This document shows positions 18,301 to 27,224 of a DNA stretch of 50,863 nt, piece after piece. The stretch comes from a virus: positions 1 through 50,863 of IMG/VR virus record IMGVR_UViG_3300048554_001104. One strand, given 5' to 3'. The stretch's first letter is position 1; each line of letters begins with the position of its first letter. The position numbers were made by a program, and so were the translations under genes. A model generated the notes under the pieces. That model was not told the origin of the DNA, ran no database searches, and saw nothing but the letters and a program-made list of their open reading frames with translations.

Positions 18301-20499
18301 ATCGTAATTTGAAGGGATTAATACTTTCTTTAATTTTAAATGATACGCCCTAGAAGGTAGTTGACTAAAATTTTTACTATCAAATTTTATTTTACATAAA
18401 GCGCTATGAGGGTAGCTTAATTTAATTGAGGATCTTTCTTGTACATCAGAAACTTGCAAAAGCCTTTGTTTTCCTATTCCTCCTACAGAATCCAATCGAC
18501 TTTTATTGTCTTCATCGTCAGTAGAATCATATTGCCCCCCACCTGTTTTAAGCGCAGGGTCATATTCTGAGCTTAATTTCACAACAGTTATAATTGTAGA
18601 CCCCTGCATCGCATTATAATTTTCTTCTGGATCAAATTCTATTTCAATATCAAATTTATAAGGAGATGAAGCAATACCCTCTATTATAAAGAAATTATCT
18701 CTCGAGATACTTAATCCTACATTAGAAGAGTCGCCATTTCCTTGGTCTGGCAATGATTTCACCCATGGATTAAAAACGCTACCAAGACTTAGAAGGTCAT
18801 CTCTAGAAAGATCATCCGCAAGCTTAGCAAACGGGCCTCTCGAACTTAATGAGGATTCTTTTTTCATATCGACCAAGCCATCAACCTCTTCGGTATTTTT
18901 CCATTTTAAATAAATGTCCAATTCTTCATTAGTTATCGGACTGCCGTTTACATAAGCAAGGCCTGCTCTAATTCGACCTTCAGGTGTGTTGAGTCGATTT
19001 GATTTAGAGAAACCTTTTCCTAAAGAAATTTTCGACGATTTAGCTGAAGAATTTATATAATTAGCGACTTTCACATAAGTATTTTTTTCCTCTGCAAATT
19101 CCGCAGCCCTTTGCGATTCTTCTATTCGTTCAATTTCTTGTTGTTTTCTCATCTCAGCATAATTTAATTCAACAATATCTCCCTCCTTGTCATAAAATTT
19201 TAGACTTATAACTCCCGATGAAAGATCTAATATATTAACAGGGCTTCCTTTTTTAGATATATAAACAGAGAATCTGCAAGAATTTCTTAAAGTATTACCT
19301 TGATCGTCGCTTTGAGAAAGCTGCACGGCCATAGTGATAATGCATTTATTTATAAATTGATTTCTTATTGCGTGAGTAAATTTTTTAGCTCCATTATTTA
19401 CAGCGTCTTGAGCGAAAGTGTATTCTGATTTTTTCTCACCATTATCATATGGACTTGCACCATAAAGAAGAGTGTCATATTCGATTACATATGACACCTC
19501 ATCAGTCATTATTTTATACTCATAATCATTGCCGTAAGATATTTCTGGCATTTCTTCCTCTTCATTAAGAACGAAATTAAAGCTGCCTTCCTCAAGGGAG
19601 CTTGTAGCAATTGTTTTTCTTCCAAATCCCTTCCTTTTTTTTCTTGTAGATGTAGTAAAAGTTGATGGATTTTTTACAGGCACTCCATTAAGAAAAATTC
19701 CTTCGCGAATATCATTCCCACTTATAGCTCCTCCAGCTTGACTCACAAACCCTTCAATAGGGCCTTCGGATAATAAATCTATATATTCTACATTAGTATA
19801 AGACTCCAAAGACAGATCGCTTTTGCTATTCGATTTAAGAATATGCGTACTTTTTTTTGCATCTATAGTAGTAGACCCAACTTGTAGCCTCCCATAACCT
19901 AAAGGAACAGGAATACCTTGAGCCGTTTTATTCTGAGAGGATGAAAGCAAATATGATTTTGTTGAAATTTGCTTTCCTGGTTTAGGTGGCTCAGGGGGCT
20001 TAAATAGAGCTTGCATCACAAAACTGATTGCAACACTTACTGCGATAGCTTTTATAAATCCTGCCGCAGTAAAACCTCCTGCTGCTCCTGCTCCTGCACC
20101 AAGACCCATCGCAGAACCTAAAGTGCCAAGACCAGTCATTAATGCGGAGCCGATTCCAACTGCAGCAGTAGCAACGGCTGATGCAAATCCTACAATAGCG
20201 CTTACTACAAATCCTCCTTGAATTGCGCAAACTAAATGAATCTCTTTATTTTTGTATTTCATTTCAAAATCTTTGGGCAAAACAACATCTTCAGGGGATA
20301 TACTTTCCTTATTTTTAGGCTCGTACTTTGAGAGCATAATATACTCAGTTCCTTCCGACTTTAATTTATACATATGCTCAAAAAACCCGTCCAGATTACA
20401 TTCTAGAGCCCACATAAGCTCAGGGATAGTTTTTGCGTCAACCTCTAATTTATGCACAAACTTCTTACCTAAATCTCCATGTAAATAAACCGTCTTCAT
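15313..20499 (-). CDS. Tail tip protein, lambda gpI-gpJ fusion
   Basis: Residues 1 to about 95 (KTVYLHGDLGKKF, then a small beta-grasp) match the N-terminus of lambda tail assembly protein I, and a Gly/Ala-rich hydrophobic stretch to about 170 matches its C-terminus. From about 180 it is J-like: TAQGIPVPLGYGRLQVGS, EYIDLLSEGPIEGF, then the long J core, with NPAWIFYDLVQNPRYGLG and, near the end, VLSVKEVEDRKFEV. So I and J, separate in lambda, are one 1728-residue protein that forms the tail-tip hub and needle exit. A Trp-rich insert sits near residues 1412-1464. It stops at PEPPENL, where the fibronectin-III part of J would begin; that part is in the next gene. A candidate late promoter and an AAGG 7 nt upstream mark the start. 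Confidence 0.85.
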   Translation of the reverse strand: MKTVYLHGDLGKKFVHKLEVDAKTIPELMWALECNLDGFFEHMYKLKSEGTEYIMLSKYEPKNKESISPEDVVLPKDFEMKYKNKEIHLVCAIQGGFVVSAIVGFASAVATAAVGIGSALMTGLGTLGSAMGLGAGAGAAGGFTAAGFIKAIAVSVAISFVMQALFKPPEPPKPGKQISTKSYLLSSSQNKTAQGIPVPLGYGRLQVGSTTIDAKKSTHILKSNSKSDLSLESYTNVEYIDLLSEGPIEGFVSQAGGAISGNDIREGIFLNGVPVKNPSTFTTSTRKKRKGFGRKTIATSSLEEGSFNFVLNEEEEMPEISYGNDYEYKIMTDEVSYVIEYDTLLYGASPYDNGEKKSEYTFAQDAVNNGAKKFTHAIRNQFINKCIITMAVQLSQSDDQGNTLRNSCRFSVYISKKGSPVNILDLSSGVISLKFYDKEGDIVELNYAEMRKQQEIERIEESQRAAEFAEEKNTYVKVANYINSSAKSSKISLGKGFSKSNRLNTPEGRIRAGLAYVNGSPITNEELDIYLKWKNTEEVDGLVDMKKESSLSSRGPFAKLADDLSRDDLLSLGSVFNPWVKSLPDQGNGDSSNVGLSISRDNFFIIEGIASSPYKFDIEIEFDPEENYNAMQGSTIITVVKLSSEYDPALKTGGGQYDSTDDEDNKSRLDSVGGIGKQRLLQVSDVQERSSIKLSYPHSALCKIKFDSKNFSQLPSRAYHLKLKKVLIPSNYDPISRKYKGPWNGFFKGQTIDGSSVNDISDEFRYWTDNPAWIFYDLVQNPRYGLGKYGLEEYNIDKWQLYKAAKYCDELVETRHPPETLTFSPRSCVTNNNISNQEGDGEEGSFEISFHQNGFYNSNGSDVEYTSYSEGEFRKDFGEGVEFQGLKVAIFMYQHNFSESTMQQTNARQLVRKNSCVRRGEIVIEERVLKESNPAKKSITVFGPSLEEIPSTFSINGKRRTLGAACLQKNYPVIEPRFTCSTYLHERGEALTVMNNLASVFRGIIGYDFGKILTIQDSQKDPIILFNNSNIDRETGFMYSGMDKNKKFTSCLVRFNNKNKNYKPDLVYEEDSAAMRVYGYQENEVMGLGITSETQARRLARWVLYSSQLENEKISFTTSEEGSYLYPGAIFEVSDENRAGKNMSGRVLDISSFEGESPYILIDKSAKDFVSINKVEFSVNVGLPFLTDKIIDGRASSHKSSEDQDAEIESYNTPQFIKFQASIGVNENINKFGPQGQKTILSNLMVKVPFSVDLNKNVIKAYNHNLENGDRVRFISSGLLPAGLDKLRVGSSSYFVVNAGLHTFQVALTLNGDHINISDRGRDQFSNTGGLHYFAVESQSFTQRYIDQIEIGASYSLQGIFGSEITEQATHNPNDLENYFIFTSEIETNWYESLMFGTVNIPSDNGFIFSASLGWIYVGSMNYSRNDDNEFFWFWSAEFGWVSTTNNLYNQYWWSSNDQKWIYVKFLQTGSNFSPLMFFVFQENHNYSKNDIYSIPDGGDFSILHAAASSGFWITSKANMGSSQIQQFLGVTPSEVEAELTLQDVQRNPAYHSAVISDWEKVSSLNNDVTNMDALRIKFESGHGLDFFKNNKITIRDFDSSSSNLDDNVINKTWNIIFISNDEIELIDSHNAYLIFDVTINDKGSVEYIESIQNRLFRSFESQLFRVLSVKEVEDRKFEVNGMEYNDSKFDSVDKNLSIKMPALPIPPQADMSLPEPPENLVLTDLTI

Positions 20500-20514
20500 C
20501 CTTATACCTTAAGC

Positions 20515-20526
20515 TTATTACACTAA
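20515..20526 (-). promoter_or_regulatory. Candidate late promoter (TTAGTG-TAATAA)
   Basis: On the minus strand TTAGTGTAATAA lies 15 nt before the ATG at 20499, in one of the few gaps of the tail operon. The TAG within it is the stop of the preceding gene. It matches motifs at 34149, 36291, 36312, 40809, 40827 and 44213. Confidence 0.45.
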
Positions 20527-20831
20527 TTATTTAAAAAATAAAAACTATCATCAATAACTCCATAAATTAAAAAAGGGATGTCAATTTGCTTCTGGAAGAT
20601 GATATCAGTTCTTGATGGTTTACACGTTCCTATCACATGAGAATGATAAATACATGAAACATCTTTTTCAATTAATAATATTGGATTTATAAAAAAATGA
20701 TATTTCGGTTTTTTACTTAAATTTTTACAATAATAAACTTCCCCATTCTCAATAAAGCCGCATACTTCTTCATTCAAATTTTGTAAAGCGTATTCTTTAA
20801 TTTTTTCCTTAATCTCTTTTGAAATTATCAT
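20523..20831 (-). CDS. JAB/MPN metallopeptidase, lambda gpK-like
   Basis: The 102-residue protein carries the complete JAMM metal and catalytic signature: Glu22 (NEEVCGF), His63 and His65 (YHSH), then seven residues, Ser73, two residues and Asp76. This is the N-terminal peptidase half of lambda-type tail protein K. The usual C-terminal NlpC/P60 half is absent, so the protein is about half the usual size. Position between the L-like and I/J-like genes is the canonical tail-tip order. The role is tail-tip assembly or cell-wall entry; its substrate is unknown. The ATG overlaps the stop of the previous gene by 4 nt. Confidence 0.85.
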   Translation of the reverse strand: MIISKEIKEKIKEYALQNLNEEVCGFIENGEVYYCKNLSKKPKYHFFINPILLIEKDVSCIYHSHVIGTCKPSRTDIIFQKQIDIPFLIYGVIDDSFYFLNN

Positions 20832-21904
20832 CCCTCAATTGGAAATCTTTCTGTGCCAGGAAAACCTCCAAACGGAAGAGAATTATTTTTTGATTTATTG
20901 TATTCTTGTAATTCTTTGCCAAACCTTAGTTGACAAGCATCTAAAGTCTTACGGCATTCGTCTTTTATCCAGTAATCGTTATCAATAAAAGGGTGATGCT
21001 CTTTAGCGATTTCGTGTGCTTGAACACATACAAAAACATTAGGGGTTGTCCTGTAAGGGTTATTAGAGCCTTTTCCTATAATTTTTACTATATCTCCCAA
21101 GGAATAGCCATTTATATTTTGTGGGTTACCATTTTTGCCATATCGATTCCACTCGGGAATATCATTAAAACTCAAACTACTATCAATACTTCCTCCCGCT
21201 CCTGCTTTATTTTTGTTTTTAGCAAAACCAGCTATTAAGCTAGTTTCGTCCGAAGCCTCTATAGGAAGTCCTTTGTACCCACAACCTATACTGCACCTAT
21301 ATTTCCAAGTACAATAAGCAGACAAAACAGTTCTTGCAGGAACAAATGCGTTTTCGAGTTCTAAAGCAGAAACTAATTCAAGTTCAATTAAGTTTTTAGC
21401 ATCTAATATTTTTTTATTCACAAAAAATATATCATCAGGAAAATGAGCGTCAGCATCAGGAGAGCCAAAATGATTATCTCCGGCATCATTGGTGTTTCTG
21501 TTGAGATAATTTTCTGCATCCAAAAATCTAGCATAAGTTCTTTTTCTTGAAATTTTACAATTAGCAAAATCCTTATTAGTTTTTAGTATCAAAGAGAAAA
21601 TGCCATCTGGATTAGCGATTTTAAGTCGAGGTCTAGGAAGCTTCCCGTCTCCGGTTTTTTCAAAACCATCTGTTTCTATAGGTAAAGGTTGATACGCTTT
21701 ACCTTGCCAATAAATTGGATTAGCGCCATTAATCATACCGCAAAATCTATATATGGAACTGTCCCCAAAATTAATATCAGCAATATCATTAAAATAAGCA
21801 ACATTTTCTTGCATAATACTAAAATCTATCTCATATAGCTCTATAAGAGCATCAGGAGCTATAGAAAGCATTTGCTTTGATAGATTTGATGTTGATTTAC
21901 TCAT
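20828..21904 (-). CDS. Minor tail protein, lambda gpL-like, with an inserted module
   Basis: The 358-residue protein ends with the gpL signature: AYCTWKYRCSIGCGYKG and, later, CRKTLDACQLRFG, whose cysteines in the lambda family bind a cluster or metal. The N-terminal domain (ALIELYEIDF, then FCGMINGANPIYWQGKAY) also fits. Lambda gpL is about 230 residues. Much of the excess lies between the two Cys groups, including GYSLGDIVKI...VFVCVQAHE...DYWIKD at 20955-21112. That segment resembles a CBM5/12 sugar-binding module. It is part of the tail-tip complex with the M- and K-like proteins and overlaps the upstream gene by 8 nt. Confidence 0.8.
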   Translation of the reverse strand: MSKSTSNLSKQMLSIAPDALIELYEIDFSIMQENVAYFNDIADINFGDSSIYRFCGMINGANPIYWQGKAYQPLPIETDGFEKTGDGKLPRPRLKIANPDGIFSLILKTNKDFANCKISRKRTYARFLDAENYLNRNTNDAGDNHFGSPDADAHFPDDIFFVNKKILDAKNLIELELVSALELENAFVPARTVLSAYCTWKYRCSIGCGYKGLPIEASDETSLIAGFAKNKNKAGAGGSIDSSLSFNDIPEWNRYGKNGNPQNINGYSLGDIVKIIGKGSNNPYRTTPNVFVCVQAHEIAKEHHPFIDNDYWIKDECRKTLDACQLRFGKELQEYNKSKNNSLPFGGFPGTERFPIEG

Positions 21905-24900
21905 TTACTTCTATATATATTTGAATTTGACCTTCTTGTGGACTTAGAAATGTATCACTGTTTATTATAACATTTTGAGAAAAATATCTATTTTGTTTAG
22001 ATAAAACAACCTTATCCGTTTCATAATCACTAGCCGAATGAACTTGATGATAATAATAATTAAATAAGTCAGCGTGGTATTTCACATAAGCTTCGTAATC
22101 ATTTGATCCATTTACTGTAGGCATAAATCTACCTTCGCCATTTCCATTGTTTTGCCAATGATTTTCTCCCCATGAAGCCATGGAAGTTGCGCTTGATTTC
22201 AAAGTTCTTACTAAAATTTCATCATTATTTTGATCCACAAGGAAATCTTCTATATCTAAACTTGAAGGAAGGTAAACTACATAAAGATAACCTCTTTGAC
22301 CAGGCTTTAACTTATTTGTTTTTCTAATAGAAGTAAATATAGAAGATATAAAGTAACTAGATTCAGAATAGTTTGTGGATTGCCCAGCAGTAATTCTCTT
22401 TATATCTCCATTATTTCTTTGAAAATATTCATTCAATTCAACTCCATTTGCATCAACTTCTGTAAAATATTCGCCACCCTCAATCCCATTATCATAACCC
22501 TCTAACCTTATTGTTTTACCGTTAAGGCCAAAAGGTAGGTTATGTGGAAAGGAAGCGTCGTATGAAGGAATTGGATATGTGTAATCTTCTTTAGATAATT
22601 CTTCTTCAACTATAATAGCCGGATTATTTGGCGCATTTCCTAAAATAGAAAAATTAACATCATTTGAATTTGTATCTAGCGATATTGAACTTATATTTAC
22701 GGTTTCTCCTCCAACATTCTCTAAAAACATTTTTTTCCTTAAAACTTTATTTGGGTTTATATTATCGTCGCCTAATTTAGATGCAAAAATCAAAGGGTTA
22801 GTAAAGTGTAATTCACCCGGCCCAACAATTGGCTGTGTTGAAAAATTAGTTAATGTTTGCGCTTCAAAATTAAATGGATATTGCTCGAAAACTGCGGTTA
22901 TATCATGATTATTTTTATATTTATAAGTATGATCCCAGGATTGGCATACAAAATTTTGCGGAGCTTCATATGGAGCTGGGGGAGAAAATAAAAATGGAAT
23001 ATAACCTAAATGACTTTCTAAAAAATGAAGTATAGCATAAGCCTCTTCGTCGCTTCTATTATTAAATTTTAAATTTAATTTCAGTAAACTTTCATTAATT
23101 CCATCGTTATAGATCTGAGTATACTTAGAACTTAAAGAAACTGTATTCAACCTAGGTTTTTGATTAACATTTAAACCTATAGAAGGTAGCCAAAAAAATT
23201 CTCTAGTCCAATACTCTTTATTAATATCAGCATATTCACCGCTAGCCCTAGTCCATTCAGAATTTTTTATTACTGGATCCTTGCCGGCGACACCTGTTTG
23301 ATTATACCAATAATAATATTGATTATTTATTTCTGAATATGCAATATCATTTTTTTGATAAGTTTCACTACTATCATAGCTAGGAGCTCTTTTAGTGAAC
23401 AATGATTCTCCTTTGTTTAGAATAGAAGTATTTAAATTAGTTAAGCTAAGACTTATATTATTACTATCTTCAAAATTCAATGAATGATTAAAATTTCCGC
23501 AATAAAATGTTTTAGATTGATTACTTAAAGAATCATAAGGATGAAACGTTGAATTTCCATCCCACCTAAATCCAGAAATTCCTTGAGAATATTTTAAATA
23601 ACTTATATTTTTATCTTTTTCTAATTGACCAAGATGATTTTCTACAAAATGAATAATTGCATTAGCCTCTTTATTAGTTCTATTTGCAAATTTTAAATTA
23701 GCTTGAAATTTCAAAGAGTTAGTTGAAACCGGAAACAATTTATAATAACCATTTCCATAATCCATTCTTCTATTTTTTGCTTGAAACTGAACATTAGATC
23801 CGTAATCCGCATCGAAGAAAAACCTATCGGTAACCCAACTATCACTACCATTAGGGTCTTCATTTATTGCGGTTAAAATAATTTCATGAGAGCCAGCTTC
23901 TTCAAAAGAATTAATAGTTATTTGATCAGTTAAACCTTGAACCTGAATTCTATCATATTTACCATCCCCTGCGCGGACAGTTTCATCAAGATTAGGAAGG
24001 CTTTTTGGAGACTGATTTTGAGTAGAGTCTGCGCGTATTTGATAATTCTTATCTATAATATAATATTTTTGATCATTATAATTATAAAACGCTCCATGCA
24101 CTGTTTTAACTTGTGGTAGTTTATAACAATATATCCAACTATCACTACCCAAAACGTCAAAGACCTCATCTTGTTCAAAATCGTCTTGCCCTAATATATA
24201 AAAAAAGCTACTTCCTCTCCTTCTATATTGGCCATTTTCAGGAATTGTATTATATTCATCCCTTGAAATCCTTAAGTTTTCCCACGAGTCAAGGAAATTA
24301 TCTTGATCATCTCTCATATTCTCCCCGTTTTTGTCTTGAAACAATACTTCGGTTAAACCTGTAAGATCATGTAAATCACTCGCGCTTGAAACAGCATAAA
24401 AATAAGAACTGTCAATTTTTAAAAAACCATTAGATGCAGAGTTTTCGTTACCTATTGAACCTTTATCAGCAAGAATCCAAACTCCGTTACCTTTTCCTAT
24501 ACTAGAATCGCTTCTACTATTATCCTGATTCTTCCAAAACCAAAATTTCTGTAGATAAACCCCATTTTCTTTAACAGGTATAATATATATCCACCCCCAA
24601 AAATAATGACGAATCCACCCATTATTACTTTTAGACATAAAAAATTTACGATTATCAATCTCAGTACTTTCGTCTTTATTTGCAAGCATAAACCAAGACG
24701 ATCTATAACGACCTCTCCCAAGAGCATTAGCATCTAAAGTATCTCTAATTGTGCCATCTGAATTTATATCTAAATCGGTCGCAAAATTTTTATCAATATT
24801 TATAACATTATATAAACCTGAAGCGTCTTGAATCGATCCTTCTAGATTTATAGTTTGTCCTACTTTGATAGAATTGCCTAAAGCATCTGTCTTATTATGA

Positions 24901-25178
24901 TCATCAAGTATATAATGCGAGGTTCGCCCATTTACAGTTGGCCCATCAGGGTCTAAAGAAAATCTATGAGAGCCAGATAAAATAGCTCCACCACCATAGG
25001 ACATATCTTCGGTAGCGTAATAAAATAACCCATCACCAGTATTATATACAAAATCAAATTTTTCATAAGAAGCTCCGGCTTGAAATATTCCCGAATAATT
25101 AGAAGTATGAGTTATTCTTTCATGAGAATACTTCGCAGTTGAACTTTGATTATATGATTCGGGAAAAGGTAGTGTCAT
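21897..25178 (-). CDS. Tail-tip protein with two lambda gpM-like domains
   Basis: The 1093-residue protein contains two related stretches: KFANRTNKEANAIIHFVENH (about 23640-23700) and KFNNRSDEEAYAILHFLESH (about 23020-23080). Each is followed by a beta-rich segment ending in a Phe/Asn-rich strand. This is the core of lambda tail protein M (about 110 residues), so M appears duplicated and enlarged. The N-terminal 500 residues are not M-like and hold a Trp-rich module (near residues 160-235) and CBM-like stretches. The C-terminal part (SISLDTNSNDVNFSILG, then LKPGQRGYLYVVY) looks like an Ig-like beta-sandwich. It probably joins the tape measure end to the tip. It overlaps neighbours by 4 and 8 nt. 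Confidence 0.7.
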   Translation of the reverse strand: MTLPFPESYNQSSTAKYSHERITHTSNYSGIFQAGASYEKFDFVYNTGDGLFYYATEDMSYGGGAILSGSHRFSLDPDGPTVNGRTSHYILDDHNKTDALGNSIKVGQTINLEGSIQDASGLYNVINIDKNFATDLDINSDGTIRDTLDANALGRGRYRSSWFMLANKDESTEIDNRKFFMSKSNNGWIRHYFWGWIYIIPVKENGVYLQKFWFWKNQDNSRSDSSIGKGNGVWILADKGSIGNENSASNGFLKIDSSYFYAVSSASDLHDLTGLTEVLFQDKNGENMRDDQDNFLDSWENLRISRDEYNTIPENGQYRRRGSSFFYILGQDDFEQDEVFDVLGSDSWIYCYKLPQVKTVHGAFYNYNDQKYYIIDKNYQIRADSTQNQSPKSLPNLDETVRAGDGKYDRIQVQGLTDQITINSFEEAGSHEIILTAINEDPNGSDSWVTDRFFFDADYGSNVQFQAKNRRMDYGNGYYKLFPVSTNSLKFQANLKFANRTNKEANAIIHFVENHLGQLEKDKNISYLKYSQGISGFRWDGNSTFHPYDSLSNQSKTFYCGNFNHSLNFEDSNNISLSLTNLNTSILNKGESLFTKRAPSYDSSETYQKNDIAYSEINNQYYYWYNQTGVAGKDPVIKNSEWTRASGEYADINKEYWTREFFWLPSIGLNVNQKPRLNTVSLSSKYTQIYNDGINESLLKLNLKFNNRSDEEAYAILHFLESHLGYIPFLFSPPAPYEAPQNFVCQSWDHTYKYKNNHDITAVFEQYPFNFEAQTLTNFSTQPIVGPGELHFTNPLIFASKLGDDNINPNKVLRKKMFLENVGGETVNISSISLDTNSNDVNFSILGNAPNNPAIIVEEELSKEDYTYPIPSYDASFPHNLPFGLNGKTIRLEGYDNGIEGGEYFTEVDANGVELNEYFQRNNGDIKRITAGQSTNYSESSYFISSIFTSIRKTNKLKPGQRGYLYVVYLPSSLDIEDFLVDQNNDEILVRTLKSSATSMASWGENHWQNNGNGEGRFMPTVNGSNDYEAYVKYHADLFNYYYHQVHSASDYETDKVVLSKQNRYFSQNVIINSDTFLSPQEGQIQIYIEVNE

Positions 25179-26098
25179 TTAATTACCTCCTTGATAGTCA
25201 TAGATCCTTTTGCATAACTACCTTCTGAAACTTGTAGCGATTGAGTATGTATCTTACCAGATGTCGAAAATTTTGCAACTTGCTCTCCAGTTAGTCCATA
25301 TAAATAAGCAGTGATTGTCGAATTATTCAACCCAAAAGGGGTTGAACCATTTTGTTGATCGCCATAAGGATTAAGGTTAGGAATAAGTTCGTTAGATTCA
25401 ATATTCATTTCGCTAGTGATATTTTCTGCGGTAATTCTATATGGAGTTGCTCCCTCTGATCTCGTGTTTACAGAAGTATGTTCGTTATCTCGAATATGGC
25501 TATGAACTTTTCTTGTCACATTTATATTATATTTTAGATTACTAATCTCAAATTGCCTTCCTATTGCGCTTGCTGCGCTAGCCCCACTTATTTTAACATT
25601 ACCAAATGATTGTAATCCGTGAGCAAAATCTACAACAGGTTGAGAAAATCTATCTATAGCTTCTTCATATCTTTTAATTGTTCCATATATATCATAAACT
25701 GCAGTAGCTATTAAATTTTTAAATGGAGCCAAAGTAAAACTAAAGCTTTTTAAAAACATGCCATCAAATTTATACCTTCCAACAATATTATCATCAATAG
25801 GATTGTCTGACATACCAGCTTTAATTTCGAACATTTTTTCTATTGAATTAGGATTCTTATTAATTAAGAAAGTTTCAGCAGATATATAAAAATTTATTTC
25901 TAATTGCCCTTGAAGCATTCCAACCGGATAAAATTCAACAAATTGAGTTGGCGCACCGCATATACTAAGATCTGTTCTGCCGTAAACTTTTTCTTCAGTA
26001 AGTTTTGGAGAAATAGATAAATTTGCACTATTAGCCATAATATTCTTGCCGCCTATTTGAATACGGCTATTTTCAAATCTTAAAAATGGATCACTCAT
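25175..26098 (-). CDS. Tail-tube-like structural protein, paralogue 1
   Basis: The 307-residue protein is beta-rich, without catalytic motifs. It shares with the upstream gene the sequence GRYKFD (GKYKFD there), followed by a strand and a YDIYG/TVYGE end. A similar strand, N/K-x-F/Y-S-x4-VG-x-L-P in the other paralogues, is degenerate here (LAPFKNL). Gene order after the tape measure places it at the distal end of the tube. The family resemblance to tail tube proteins is inferred from shared motifs and position. It overlaps both neighbours, by 4 and 8 nt. Confidence 0.5.
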   Translation of the reverse strand: MSDPFLRFENSRIQIGGKNIMANSANLSISPKLTEEKVYGRTDLSICGAPTQFVEFYPVGMLQGQLEINFYISAETFLINKNPNSIEKMFEIKAGMSDNPIDDNIVGRYKFDGMFLKSFSFTLAPFKNLIATAVYDIYGTIKRYEEAIDRFSQPVVDFAHGLQSFGNVKISGASAASAIGRQFEISNLKYNINVTRKVHSHIRDNEHTSVNTRSEGATPYRITAENITSEMNIESNELIPNLNPYGDQQNGSTPFGLNNSTITAYLYGLTGEQVAKFSTSGKIHTQSLQVSEGSYAKGSMTIKEVIK

Positions 26099-27224
26099 CT
26101 CCGTCTATAGAATTATGTAAAGTATCATAACCTTTATAAGTTAAAGAAATAGACATTTCTCCTTCGATAGAAGAGTTAATTGATTCTCCTATTAATCGAA
26201 CATTATGACCCGTATACGCATTAATCATTTCCTTAGTTTGTCCATCTCGAATTTCTATTGAAACTGTACTTTTCGGCGCAGATTGAATTCTATCTTTTAT
26301 TTCTCTAATTTCATATTCATTAGCGATCATAGTAAAATTTATATCTGTTTCAATTGGGTATTGAGTGTCAACCTGAACAGGCTGAAGGTTAGGTACTGAA
26401 GGTTTTGATCCGGCAACCCAATCCTCTTCCGTTCCTCTAGGTAGTCCATATACTGGGGTTAAATTCAGTGTTCTTGTGAAAGAAAAATCACTAATAGCAT
26501 CAATACTGAAATCGCTAACCGTAACCCTCATGCTTGCTTGATCAGTAAATTGAGTTGGTGGGTGATTATACTGAACTATATCATCATATGAACGTTCAAT
26601 CTTAAACGCTTCCTGACCTAATCGAAGTATTATGCCTCCATCTATTATATCAGTAGGGTGTAGACTATTATATTCTTCTTCGGTTAATTCAATCGATTGA
26701 TTATTATAGGCATAACTAATATTTTCACCAACTGTATTTCCATCTGAATCGGTTAGAAATACTGAAGATGCATTCCAAGGATAATTTGTATGATTTTGAT
26801 CTACAAGAGCGGTAAAGCTTTTTAACACATCTTTGCCAAGTTCGCCGTATACTGTAAAATCAGTTTGTATTTCAGGTAATTGTCCAACCGTACAAGATAC
26901 TGAATATCTATTTAATCTTGCCTGAGTAAAGCCGAAACCTTTAGTTTTGTTACTGTATAAAATTACCCCACTAATTTCGTCTTCATCAAATTTATACTTT
27001 CCTATAGAGTCGGTTTCTAGCATTGGATCTGCGCTGACCATTGTTCTATTTATAGAAAAGTTTCCTTGTAAAGGAGAATCAATTAAAGCATCAATAAAAC
27101 CAACACCAGCTACTCTAACAGGTTTCTCTGCTATACCGTAACTACCATCAACAGACTGAACGCCAGATAATGCGTATCCATTAAGAACAATAGTTTGTTC
27201 ATAATTGGAATAACTACTACTCAT
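26091..27224 (-). CDS. Tail-tube-like structural protein, paralogue 2
   Basis: The 377-residue beta-rich protein has an N-terminal part with NGYALSGVQSV and NFSINR, and the strand RYSVSCTVGQLPEI, which matches NYSIEAAVGGMPTA (gene at 38323) and QYSYNAQVGSLPTA (gene at 39668). It continues with a second domain starting near SDFSIDAISDFSFTR, so it appears to be a two-domain tube-like fold. Its start shares one base with the tape measure stop (TAATG), implying tight translational coupling. It probably forms a distal-tube or tail-end ring, but the exact role cannot be told. Confidence 0.5.
   Translation of the reverse strand: MSSSYSNYEQTIVLNGYALSGVQSVDGSYGIAEKPVRVAGVGFIDALIDSPLQGNFSINRTMVSADPMLETDSIGKYKFDEDEISGVILYSNKTKGFGFTQARLNRYSVSCTVGQLPEIQTDFTVYGELGKDVLKSFTALVDQNHTNYPWNASSVFLTDSDGNTVGENISYAYNNQSIELTEEEYNSLHPTDIIDGGIILRLGQEAFKIERSYDDIVQYNHPPTQFTDQASMRVTVSDFSIDAISDFSFTRTLNLTPVYGLPRGTEEDWVAGSKPSVPNLQPVQVDTQYPIETDINFTMIANEYEIREIKDRIQSAPKSTVSIEIRDGQTKEMINAYTGHNVRLIGESINSSIEGEMSISLTYKGYDTLHNSIDGDE

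Noticed and set aside
20000-20230. Antisense reading frames within the tail genes, for example a Cys/Arg/Ser-rich frame here
   Set aside because: They overlap clear tail proteins, have odd composition (Cys/Arg/Ser from Gly/Ala codons read in another frame) and lack start signals.
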